Below are positions 43,997-51,568 of a DNA stretch of 64,000 nucleotides, piece by piece (position 1 is the first letter of the stretch; every line of letters starts with the position of its first letter). Both the position numbers and the translations under genes were made by a program. This stretch comes from Bacteriovoracaceae bacterium UBA4097 (GTDB lineage Bacteria > Bdellovibrionota > Bacteriovoracia > Bacteriovoracales > Bacteriovoracaceae), in the NCBI GenBank assembly GCA_002381765.1, contig DFXX01000037.1, positions 1 through 64,000 of the forward strand, written 5' to 3'. The notes beneath the pieces are model-generated. The model did not search any database. It was not told the DNA's origin and saw only the letters and a program-made list of their open reading frames with translations.

Positions 43997-44551
43997 ATGA
44001 ATCAATTATCATTATTTCCCGAGAAGAAAAAAGTTCCTACCGGATTCACCTACTATCCAAATTTTATCACATCAGAGGAAGAGCAAGAACTCTTGACTAT
44101 TATCAAGGACCTCAGCTTTTCGAGCTTTGAGATGCATGGGGTAGAGGCCAAGCGGAAGATCATTCATTATGGAATGAAGTATGATTTTCTTAACCGATCA
44201 GCTTCAAGTATTGGCCCCATTCCAGAATGGCTTTGGGACCTAAAAAATCGCAGTGAAGTTTTATTAGGGAAAGTTATACCTCAAGCACTCGTAACTTCCT
44301 ATCCCATAGGTTCAGCTATTGGCTGGCATCATGATGCTCCTTCTTTTGAATCCCTTTTGGGTATATCTCTTTTAAATAGTTGTCGCTTTCAATTAAGAAG
44401 AGGAGAGATGAGACATTGGGAGAAGTATGAAATTAATCTTGAGGCCCGATCAGCTTATGTTGTAAGGGATGAGGCAAGATGGCAGTGGCAGCATCATATC
44501 CCTCCGGTGAAGGACCAACGGTACTCAATAACCTTTCGTACAATAATTTAA
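43997..44551 (+). CDS. alkB: AlkB-like Fe(II)/2-oxoglutarate DNA repair dioxygenase
   Basis: A 184-residue oxygenase. HHDAP carries the HxD iron ligands, WQHHIPP the distal histidine and RYSITFRT the 2-oxoglutarate-binding arginines. It resembles the AlkB-like 2OG oxygenases that oxidatively demethylate alkylated bases. The ATG at 43997 (MNQLSLFP, a typical start for this family) is chosen over 43976, which lies inside the preceding gene. The last 4 bases overlap the convergent Rrf2 gene. Confidence 0.85.
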   Translation: MNQLSLFPEKKKVPTGFTYYPNFITSEEEQELLTIIKDLSFSSFEMHGVEAKRKIIHYGMKYDFLNRSASSIGPIPEWLWDLKNRSEVLLGKVIPQALVTSYPIGSAIGWHHDAPSFESLLGISLLNSCRFQLRRGEMRHWEKYEINLEARSAYVVRDEARWQWQHHIPPVKDQRYSITFRTII

Positions 44552-44964
44552 GCTGAGACTTTTTTAAGAAGATCACTCAGAGTCATTTTATCCAGATAAG
44601 CATGGGTATTGGCCTCAATGCCATTAACGATTCCGCATAAAATTTCCTGCATGGAGCAGCTCACAGGACAGGCCTTAGTAATGGGTTTATTGGGAGTGCA
44701 AAGCATTTGCTTTTCTTCCAGAGAAGCTAGGTAGATATCTTTTAAGGAAATAGCTGCGGGGTCCTTACTGATGCGGATACCGCCACCTTTTCCGCGAAAG
44801 CTTTCAATCAAACCTGCTTCAACCAATCTAGAAACGAGTTTTCTTATGAATGTGGGATTAGTCTTGAGCACCTTGGCCAATTGGTCTGAGCTCATCAGCT
44901 CATTTTGATGATAGGCCAGGGAGACCATGATATGAACCGAGACCGGAAAGCGTGTATCTACCAT
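44548..44964 (-). CDS. Rrf2-family transcriptional regulator
   Basis: A 138-residue winged-helix regulator. FPVSVHIMVSLAYH, LAKVLKTNPTFIRKLVSRL and GGGIRISKDPAAISLKDIY are Rrf2 signatures. Three cysteines (LCTPNK, ACPVSCSM) follow the Rrf2 pattern for binding an Fe-S cluster or sensing redox/NO. It has no SD, and TATGAT (44971-44976, minus strand) ends 6 bases before the ATG. A nearby AAATGT...GCATTT inverted repeat (45002-45026) is a possible operator. Upstream are a tRNA and an old yellow enzyme gene on the other strand, possible targets. Confidence 0.88.
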   Translation of the reverse strand: MVDTRFPVSVHIMVSLAYHQNELMSSDQLAKVLKTNPTFIRKLVSRLVEAGLIESFRGKGGGIRISKDPAAISLKDIYLASLEEKQMLCTPNKPITKACPVSCSMQEILCGIVNGIEANTHAYLDKMTLSDLLKKVSA

Positions 44965-44970
44965 TTATAG

Positions 44971-45000
44971 ATCATAGCAAGTTTTCATGAATAATGGAAA
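44971..45000 (-). promoter_or_regulatory. promoter of rrf2 gene (leaderless type)
   Basis: On the minus strand TTTCCA (45000-44995), an 18-bp spacer and TATGAT (44976-44971), 6 bases before the start codon. Confidence 0.5.
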
Positions 45001-45018
45001 TAAATGTATTAATTATGG

Positions 45019-45045
45019 TTGCATTTAAACTGATTTAGTTATAAT
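45019..45045 (+). promoter_or_regulatory. probable tRNA promoter
   Basis: Perfect -10 TATAAT at 45040-45045 with TTGCAT at 45019-45024 (short 15-bp spacer). The predicted transcript start lies about 28 bases before the tRNA. Confidence 0.5.
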
Positions 45046-45079
45046 GTATCATTCATGGATGCATTAAGCTTTCTACCTT

Positions 45080-45158
45080 GGAGATGTACCCAAGTGGTCT
45101 AAGGGAATCTGCCTTGCACGGCAGTTGTTCGGTGGTTCGAATCCATCCATCTCCTCCA
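45080..45158 (+). tRNA. tRNA, probably Cys (GCA), atypical anticodon arm
   Basis: Acceptor stem GGAGATG/CATCTCC, D-stem CCC/GGG with an AAGTGGTC loop, T-stem GGTGG/CCATC with loop TTCGAAT, then T and an encoded CCA. U73 and a G2:C71 pair, with GCA in the anticodon region, favour cysteine. The anticodon arm CTGCC-TTGCAC-GGCAG leaves a 6-nt loop with a 5-bp stem, or an 8-nt loop with 4 bp, instead of the normal 7. Read as UGC it would resemble an Ala loop, but G3:U70 is absent. It is 79 nt with CCA, 2 more than expected in the anticodon/variable region. Confidence 0.75.
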
Positions 45159-45177
45159 ACTATAACTAGAGGTCTTC

Positions 45178-46230
45178 ATGTCGGTATTATTTCAACCTTT
45201 AAAACTTGGTTCCCTCACACTTCCTAATCGTATTGTTATGGCCCCTCTTACGCGGGCCCGGGCCGGTGCGAGTAGAATTCCTAATGCTCTTATGGCCGAA
45301 TACTATGCTCAGAGAAGCTCTGCGGGTTTAATTCTTACTGAAGCAACCTCTGTCGATCCTATGGGTGTGGGTTATGCGGATACTCCTGGAATTTGGTCCC
45401 AGGAGCAGGTTGAGGGTTGGAAGAAGATTACCTCTGCTGTTCATGCTAAAGACGGAAGGATTTTTATGCAGCTCTGGCATGTAGGAAGAATTTCTGATCC
45501 TATGTTTCTGGATGGAAAAACACCTGTGGCCCCTTCTGCTATTGCGGCCAGTGGACATGTTAGTCTTGTTCGTCCGGAGAAAAATTATGTGACTCCACGA
45601 GCACTTGAAACAGAAGAGATCGCCGGTATTGTTGAGGCCTACAGAAAGGGGGCTGAGAATGCTAAAAAGGCAGGCTTTGATGGGGTTGAGATTCATGGTG
45701 CTAATGGATATCTCCTGGATCAGTTTCTGCAAGATGGAACAAATAAGCGCACGGATAAGTATGGTGGAAGTGTAGAAAATCGCGCACGTCTTTTACTTGA
45801 AGTGGTGGATGCCGCTACTAGTGTTTGGGGAGCTGAACGAGTGGGAGTGCATCTCTCGCCTCGAGGGGATTCTCATTCCATGTCTGATTCAGATCCAAAG
45901 GCGACTTTTGGTTATGTGGCCCGTGAATTAGGAAAAAGAAAAATCGCCTTCATTTTTACTCGTGAGTATCAGGGAGAAGATAGTCTCTCTCCTATGATGA
46001 AAAATGAATTTGGTGGAGTCTTTATTGCCAATGAGAAATTCAATAAAGAAAGTGCAGAGAAATTTATTTCAGAAGGCATGGCCGATGCAGTATCCTTTGG
46101 AGTTCCTTACATTTCTAATCCTGATCTGGTGGAGCGTTTCTCACAAAACGTACCCCTAAATGAAACAAATTTCACAACCATTTATGGCAAAGGAGCTTTG
46201 GGTTATACGGACTATCCGGCATTTAAATAG
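45178..46230 (+). CDS. old yellow enzyme family NADH:flavin oxidoreductase
   Basis: A 350-residue FMN-dependent TIM-barrel enzyme (NemA/OYE class). N-terminal NRIVMAPLTRARA and the signature GVEIHGANGYLLDQFLQDGT, KYGGSVENRARLLLEVV and late IYGKGALGYTDYP are typical. These enzymes reduce activated alkenes, nitro compounds and N-ethylmaleimide using NADPH. The weak SD AGAGGT precedes the ATG, 19 bases after the tRNA, so it may be co-transcribed with the tRNA. It faces the Rrf2 regulator, a possible controller under electrophile or NO stress. Confidence 0.9.
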   Translation: MSVLFQPLKLGSLTLPNRIVMAPLTRARAGASRIPNALMAEYYAQRSSAGLILTEATSVDPMGVGYADTPGIWSQEQVEGWKKITSAVHAKDGRIFMQLWHVGRISDPMFLDGKTPVAPSAIAASGHVSLVRPEKNYVTPRALETEEIAGIVEAYRKGAENAKKAGFDGVEIHGANGYLLDQFLQDGTNKRTDKYGGSVENRARLLLEVVDAATSVWGAERVGVHLSPRGDSHSMSDSDPKATFGYVARELGKRKIAFIFTREYQGEDSLSPMMKNEFGGVFIANEKFNKESAEKFISEGMADAVSFGVPYISNPDLVERFSQNVPLNETNFTTIYGKGALGYTDYPAFK

Positions 46231-47364
46231 TTACTTCCCTTTTAAAAATCGGTCCACCTTACCTTCACGTACGAAGAACTCATAGCAAATCAGCAGAAGA
46301 GTTGTGCTGAGGAGAAACACCAAAGCACCTTTTGTGAGTGCAGGTAAGGTCAGATCTTTTAGAAGAAAGACCATCAGGATGACGATGGGAAAATGAAAGA
46401 TATATATCCAGTAGGAACTTGTTGAAAGATAAGTCACTGCAGGATGAGGCCTCAGATAAATTCTTCGGGCCAAACCTAAAGACGAAAAAATTAAGCTCCA
46501 TGCACTGAAAGCAGAGAGAAAACAAAGAATAAAGAGATTATCCTCTGCTAGATTATTCATATTGAAGGTTAGGTAGAAGATAATTCCTAGTCCAATCACT
46601 AAAGCCGTAATGTTGGTCAAATAAGAATTGACGCTTCTCGAAGCTCTTCCATAATTGATCCACCCAAACAGAAAGAAGATGAAGTAGACAAGAAAGGCTC
46701 CCCTTTTCGGAAAGAAGCTAGCAGCAGCATTTACTGACCCCCCGTGAAAAGAAATAACTATTGCCAACAAAAGGGAGAGAGTAGGTATGCTTGTATAAGA
46801 GGAAAAACTTGGCATATTTTTTTCTAACCAACCAGATCTTAGAATTCTCTCTAGCAGTACAACCGTGGAATAGCAGTAAAGAAGATAGAAGAGAAACCAC
46901 AGATGAATAGGGCCTGAAACAGACAGAATATAGGAAAGAGTTACTTCTTCTTTTAAGTTTAATAGAGGAAGAAGACCGAGACCAACTAGACCAAAGAGAA
47001 TGGGCCAGAAGACAATAAGTGGATAAAGAATTCTTTTTTTCCTCTTATGGAGAAAGGCCAGTCTTCCTTCTTTCTCATAACTATATCTTCCAAAGAAGCC
47101 GGCCATGACAAAGAAAAGTGGCATTCTAAAAATGTGTATCACGTTATGAAAATAATCAAAGAAGGCATGGTTTTTTGCGTCTTTATAGGGCCAGAGTGTC
47201 AAGGTCTCTTGGGGGCCGATGGAGAAGGGCCAGCTTGCGCCATGGCTCTCCATTCCATAGGAGATTGTGCCATGAAGGGCGATGCCTAAGAGCACCATAA
47301 AAGCACGAAGAGCATCAAAGTAATAGTAGTTCTCAATATTTTTTTCAGAAGGTGTGGCTTCCAT
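46231..47364 (-). CDS. acyltransferase-3 family membrane protein
   Basis: A 377-residue integral membrane O-acyltransferase (OpgC/NodX-like fold, about ten helices). FDALRAFMVLLGIALHG carries the family's conserved Arg and His, and FRMPLFFVMAGFFGRYSY the RxP-like loop. It would acetylate or succinylate a periplasmic or surface glycan. The ATG at 47364 is chosen: a TTGACT-16-TATGAT promoter ends 7 bases upstream and there is no SD, so the mRNA is probably leaderless. The longer TTG form (47394) would begin inside that promoter. Convergent with the OYE gene. Confidence 0.85.
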   Translation of the reverse strand: MEATPSEKNIENYYYFDALRAFMVLLGIALHGTISYGMESHGASWPFSIGPQETLTLWPYKDAKNHAFFDYFHNVIHIFRMPLFFVMAGFFGRYSYEKEGRLAFLHKRKKRILYPLIVFWPILFGLVGLGLLPLLNLKEEVTLSYILSVSGPIHLWFLFYLLYCYSTVVLLERILRSGWLEKNMPSFSSYTSIPTLSLLLAIVISFHGGSVNAAASFFPKRGAFLVYFIFFLFGWINYGRASRSVNSYLTNITALVIGLGIIFYLTFNMNNLAEDNLFILCFLSAFSAWSLIFSSLGLARRIYLRPHPAVTYLSTSSYWIYIFHFPIVILMVFLLKDLTLPALTKGALVFLLSTTLLLICYEFFVREGKVDRFLKGK

Positions 47365-47371
47365 ATCAGGA

Positions 47372-47399
47372 ATCATAGTATTCTTAATGCCCAAGTCAA
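47372..47399 (-). promoter_or_regulatory. promoter of acyltransferase gene (leaderless type)
   Basis: On the minus strand TTGACT (47399-47394), a 16-bp spacer and TATGAT (47377-47372). The ATG at 47364 follows after 7 bases. Confidence 0.7.
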
Positions 47400-47424
47400 C
47401 GAGCAGAGCTCACTAGTAAGAGGT

Positions 47425-47961
47425 ATGAAAATGAACCCATGGCATGATGTGGACTTAGAGTTCTCGGAAAATGAAGGACTCAACTGTATTATTGAAATTC
47501 CCGCAGGATCAAAGATCAAGTATGAGATCGATAAGAACTCGGGTCTCTTGAAGGTGGACCGCATCCTTTATAGTTCAGTCCACTATCCGAGTAATTATGG
47601 ATTTTTTCCACAAACCTTTTGCGATGATAATGATCCTCTGGATGTTCTAGTTATCGGCCAGCTGCCTGTGGCCTCACTCTCAATCATGAATGTCAGACCG
47701 ATTGGAGTTATTCGCATGATCGATCAAGGTAAGGAAGATGATAAGGTCATATCGGTTCACTGCCATGATCCGGAATATAATCATATTAAATCGATCAAGG
47801 AACTGGCCCCACACAAGATGAGAGAGATGAGACGTTTTTTTGAGAGCTATAAGGAGCTTGAAAAGAAGGATGTGAAGATCAGTTCCATCGATGATGAGAA
47901 AGAAGCGATGAAGGTTATTAAGGCCGCCATCTCCTTGTATCAAAAAGAGTTTCGCTCTTAA
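47425..47961 (+). CDS. ppa: inorganic pyrophosphatase (family I)
   Basis: A 178-residue cytosolic enzyme hydrolysing PPi to phosphate. IIEIPAGSKIKYEIDK and YPSNYGFFPQTFCDDNDPLDVLV contain the conserved metal- and phosphate-binding residues. The next segment PVASLSIMNVRPIGVIRM is also typical. Length is normal. A second ATG at 47431 lies at a better distance from the AGAGG and may be the real start. Divergent from the acyltransferase gene. Confidence 0.95.
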   Translation: MKMNPWHDVDLEFSENEGLNCIIEIPAGSKIKYEIDKNSGLLKVDRILYSSVHYPSNYGFFPQTFCDDNDPLDVLVIGQLPVASLSIMNVRPIGVIRMIDQGKEDDKVISVHCHDPEYNHIKSIKELAPHKMREMRRFFESYKELEKKDVKISSIDDEKEAMKVIKAAISLYQKEFRS

Positions 47962-48085
47962 GTGGCAGAAAAAATGGTCACTTCTTTGTGAAAGCACCTT
48001 CAAAAAAATCAGCTATTTAGACAGGGAAATTATTTCATCTCATGAATTAACTTAGAAAAACTCAAGCTAATGATAATATGGGGTT

Positions 48086-50251
48086 ATGAAATTTTTCTCT
48101 GTCCTCATAGCTCTGCAGTTAATCCTATCACCTGTCGCCATGGCTGCAGGAAATCAATCGACTACCGAAGAAGAGCAGAAGATTGATCCAAGTAATCCAA
48201 GTAAGGTTTCTGATCCTCAGAATGATCCTGTCTATGAAGGAAATTCTCAGAATAAATCAGGTTACGATTTCTATGCTAAGCAAATCCTAAGTATGTCTAC
48301 CAGTATCATTGGGACCAACATCATTTCCCAATGCTCATTTGGGATGAAGATACCTTCTATTGCGACCTTTATGGCGGGCTCTTTGGTGTATATTGCTTCT
48401 GAACTCTTAGGTGCCAAAAAGCAAAACGAGAATCATAATAAAAAGCTCGATGAACTTATCCTCACGAAAGAAAAACTTGCTGCACTTAAAGGCGGAGGGG
48501 AAGTTCAGCGTGAGGCGATTGAATTAAAACTAAAAGAAGAGAAAGATACCCGTGAGTATCTCTTAAGTCGTAAGGGTTGGCTGCTGGCCGTAACCACCAT
48601 GTATACAGCGGCCGCTGGGCTTGCCATTTTAGAGGAGACAGGTGGTATCAGTGCAGGTGTAGGTACTGGAACTTCAACTTGTACAGGTCTCGCTGCCATG
48701 TATGCAGCTAAAGATTGTGCCGGAACCAATGTGGGATATGCTGCTTGCTTTGCTGCTAAGTATGCTATGCATATGGGAATGTGTACGGCTACTATGCCAG
48801 CGGGATGGGCCCAGACCTTGCCTAATTTTGCTAGTCCCGCTTCTGTGCAAATTGCTCAAAGTTCTTGCAGCGGAAAGTATGCTCCTGCCTGTACGGCCTA
48901 TCTCAATAGCTATCTTGCTATAGCCTATGCCAACTGCTCACCCCTTTCCATTGGAAGTGGGATCTCCGGCATGCTTATGGCCAAGGCCATTACAGCGGCC
49001 TACTCCATAGGACTTTCCGCTGCCGGGGGAACAGCTTTCACTAGCTATGTGACCATGATGTATGCCCTCTTTAGTTACTTCATTCCTTCCATCGCAAAAC
49101 TTACCATGGCCTCCTATAATTATCCCATTCCTCGCGTAGCGACCTTCGGAGTATCCGCTGCCCTAGTTGGTATGATTACGGCAGGGCTAGGAGTAAGAGT
49201 GCAAGTGGCCGATGAAAATATTGAAAAACTTCAAGCTCTCTACAATCAGTTTAGGACAGAAACCGATACCGAGAATGGAATTGCTAAAGATAAACCGGCC
49301 GAAGAACTCAAGCAGAATGAAAATAAAAATGAATATGAAGTTAAGATTACCGATGCAGATGGCAAGTACCGAGCTGCACCCGTAAAAGAACTCAATGGCC
49401 AGAGCTTGAATAAAAATAATTGTGTGGCCCTGGAAAACAAGGAACTAGAAGTATCAAATAGCGCCTGTAAGAATCCTGTCGTCCTTTCAAGACCGAACCC
49501 TATTTCTCTTCCAAGTGCTGGTCAGAATGTTCTTAAAGATGCCAGTAACCTTGGGATAGAGCTTTCCAACGCCATCTCTCAAGGAAATACCCAAGAGGCC
49601 AATGCTCTCGCAGGTCGCCTGGGATCGATGGCCGACAGTGTGAGAGCGGCAACCCTAAAAGCGCAAGAGGACTACAATCAGGCCCAGAAGAAGAAATTTG
49701 GGAAAGACGCTAAAGAGTTAAACCTGGATAATGAAATCAAAAGAGAGCTTGCCTGGATGAAAGGTGAATATCAGAAGGCGGCAGGCAAAGACCCAAAAAT
49801 TGCTAATGCCCTTAAAGGACTTGATTTTAATCTCTCTCATACAAGTCTATTAACTCCTGAAGACAAAGCTCAAGATCCTCTCGCTTCTCCACAAGGAAAA
49901 GGAGAGTCCGCTCCATTACTCGCGGCCATCTCGCCTGTTGAAACCTCTGCCCCTGAATTCACACCGCCCTTTACTGAAGGGGTAGAAAGTGATCCCAATT
50001 ATGGTGACGGCCTTTTTGACGGGAAGGTTTCTACTGAGAACCCGGAAGGGCTCTCGGATGAGGCCTATCGGGCAGCTCGGGCCAATGGTTATCTGGGATT
50101 TTCCCGTCATAAGGGTGATGACGGAATTTCTTCCATGGTCAACTCATCCATCTTCAAGCAAATCTCCAATCGCTACTTTCATAGCTATCCTAAGATTTTG
50201 GTGAGAAAGAAAGTTCAGGAAAAAGAAGCTACGGGGGCGGTGACTAAGTAA
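48086..50251 (+). CDS. large secreted/membrane protein of unknown function
   Basis: A 721-residue protein with signal peptide (MKFFSVLIALQLILSPVAMA). Residues about 70-385 contain several hydrophobic, Gly/Ala/Ser-rich segments (VSAALVGMITAGLGVRV and others) and many cysteines (STCTG, KDCAG, YAACFAAK, MGMCTAT), suggesting a disulfide-stabilised membrane part. The rest is hydrophilic and helical. It sits 88 bases upstream of the ExbB-like gene, so the three genes to 51505 may form one operon and one envelope machine. No family recognised. Confidence 0.7.
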   Translation: MKFFSVLIALQLILSPVAMAAGNQSTTEEEQKIDPSNPSKVSDPQNDPVYEGNSQNKSGYDFYAKQILSMSTSIIGTNIISQCSFGMKIPSIATFMAGSLVYIASELLGAKKQNENHNKKLDELILTKEKLAALKGGGEVQREAIELKLKEEKDTREYLLSRKGWLLAVTTMYTAAAGLAILEETGGISAGVGTGTSTCTGLAAMYAAKDCAGTNVGYAACFAAKYAMHMGMCTATMPAGWAQTLPNFASPASVQIAQSSCSGKYAPACTAYLNSYLAIAYANCSPLSIGSGISGMLMAKAITAAYSIGLSAAGGTAFTSYVTMMYALFSYFIPSIAKLTMASYNYPIPRVATFGVSAALVGMITAGLGVRVQVADENIEKLQALYNQFRTETDTENGIAKDKPAEELKQNENKNEYEVKITDADGKYRAAPVKELNGQSLNKNNCVALENKELEVSNSACKNPVVLSRPNPISLPSAGQNVLKDASNLGIELSNAISQGNTQEANALAGRLGSMADSVRAATLKAQEDYNQAQKKKFGKDAKELNLDNEIKRELAWMKGEYQKAAGKDPKIANALKGLDFNLSHTSLLTPEDKAQDPLASPQGKGESAPLLAAISPVETSAPEFTPPFTEGVESDPNYGDGLFDGKVSTENPEGLSDEAYRAARANGYLGFSRHKGDDGISSMVNSSIFKQISNRYFHSYPKILVRKKVQEKEATGAVTK

Positions 50252-50339
50252 AATTCTCAGGTAAAAGAGTTTCTATTGATAAAATTTCAAGAGGCCTTAG
50301 ACTATAACTTCAAGTTAGTTATATTTAAGGAGCCAACCT

Positions 50340-50960
50340 TTGGATCAGTCCCTACATAGCTTGTTTAGCATCTTAACCGATAATATTTTTATCATCATCT
50401 ACACCTTTGCTGCCGCGGAAGTTTATCTTATTCTCTCAATCTTCTTTATGCTTAAGCGTCATGAAAGCGTTCTCTTAGATGTGACTGACAATCTTTTGAA
50501 AGGCTTCCCAGACGCCCCCGATAAAGACTCTTCTGCACATGTGCATGAAAAGATCCAAGGTGCTTTGCAATTTATCACTAATAAAATAGCGCTCAATAGT
50601 GAGCTAAAGCGGGACTTCTGCAAGAATGCTGAAAAGATTAATGAGCGACCTTTCTATAATAGGCATTATAAGATCGAAATTTATGCCAGTATCATCTCGA
50701 CCTTAGTTCAAGTTTTTCCGCTATTGGGAATTCTGGGAACCATTCTTGCTATTGCACAAACGGCTTTTCAACCCGGAGCCCAAATCGATCCTTCGGCCCT
50801 TTCCAATGCCTTTGTGCTTGCGATGGATACCACCATTCTTGGAATCACTTTTTCAATCATGTTTATGATTATTGAGAGTTCATTTCAGGCAAAGATTGAA
50901 AGAGTCATTTTCGAGAGTAATGAGTATCGCCGCATTCTCTCCAGTATCTATCTATCTTGA
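50340..50960 (+). CDS. MotA/TolQ/ExbB-like proton channel protein
   Basis: A 206-residue inner-membrane protein with three helices. The late LVQVFPLLGILGTILAIAQTA and SNAFVLAMDTTILGITFSIM are the conserved pore-forming TolQ/ExbB helices. The start is TTG, supported by TAAGGAG 7 bases upstream. Members form pentameric stators that use the proton gradient to drive a partner with a single helix. The partner is presumably the ExbD-like product of the next gene. Confidence 0.85.
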   Translation: MDQSLHSLFSILTDNIFIIIYTFAAAEVYLILSIFFMLKRHESVLLDVTDNLLKGFPDAPDKDSSAHVHEKIQGALQFITNKIALNSELKRDFCKNAEKINERPFYNRHYKIEIYASIISTLVQVFPLLGILGTILAIAQTAFQPGAQIDPSALSNAFVLAMDTTILGITFSIMFMIIESSFQAKIERVIFESNEYRRILSSIYLS

Positions 50961-50971
50961 GATTATAAATT

Positions 50972-51505
50972 ATGTTGAAGAGACAGCGAAAGACCGTAGA
51001 ACTGACTTCCTTACTCGATTTGTTATTCGTGATGATCTTCCTTTCTCTATTACAAACCAAGAATCCACCAGCTAAGGCCGAGCCTCAAGTAACCCAAAAG
51101 CCCAAGGAAGAGACTCCCGTTGAAGTGAAGGCCGCTGAGGCGAAACCAAAGACAGCTACCATTCTTCCAGTGACGGCAATATTTCACTTTTATGGAGTTA
51201 ATAATAATCCTGATCAACCAGTTGGCACCTATGCCATGAATGGAACCTTTGATAAGAAGTCCGGTGAACTTGCTTTAGGTGGAGTTAGCTGGATCAGTCG
51301 TCCTGAGGGGTATGATATGGTTCCCTTGAAAGGAAGAATCAATGGGGCCGCCAATACTTTTACGGGGAAGATCGATTTTCAGGATTGTGAACAGTTCACC
51401 CTTAAAAGAAAATCCAAGATACCTGGCTCTGAAATCGCGGGAGAATGGACGGGAAGTTATGTCTGTTTTCAGGGTGAGACAGGCCTAACCCTTACTATTC
51501 AGTAG
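50972..51505 (+). CDS. ExbD-like anchor with unusual periplasmic domain
   Basis: A 177-residue protein. Residues 8-29 (TVELTSLLDLLFVMIFLSLL) match the ExbD/TolR membrane helix with its proton-carrying aspartate. A Lys/Pro/Glu-rich linker follows (about 33-63). Normal ExbD ends in a small peptidoglycan-binding domain; here the C-terminal domain (about 64-177) is beta-rich with two cysteines (DFQDCEQF, SYVCFQGE) and not recognisable. It lies 11 bases after the ExbB-like gene, so the pair is probably a stator with a new effector end. Confidence 0.7.
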   Translation: MLKRQRKTVELTSLLDLLFVMIFLSLLQTKNPPAKAEPQVTQKPKEETPVEVKAAEAKPKTATILPVTAIFHFYGVNNNPDQPVGTYAMNGTFDKKSGELALGGVSWISRPEGYDMVPLKGRINGAANTFTGKIDFQDCEQFTLKRKSKIPGSEIAGEWTGSYVCFQGETGLTLTIQ

Positions 51506-51533
51506 ATAATTTCTTCTTTACGTCAGAAGACTC

Positions 51534-51562
51534 CTGACAATTTGATGAATAGGCCTTATAAA
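51534..51562 (+). promoter_or_regulatory. promoter of rhlE (leaderless type)
   Basis: CTGACA (51534-51539), a 17-bp spacer and TATAAA (51557-51562). The ATG at 51569 follows after 6 bases with no SD. Confidence 0.75.
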
Positions 51563-51568
51563 GCCGGC

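Noticed and set aside
45080..45158. tRNA as integration site of the 5' mobile element
   Set aside because: It lies 43 kb from the integrase and is not disrupted or duplicated.
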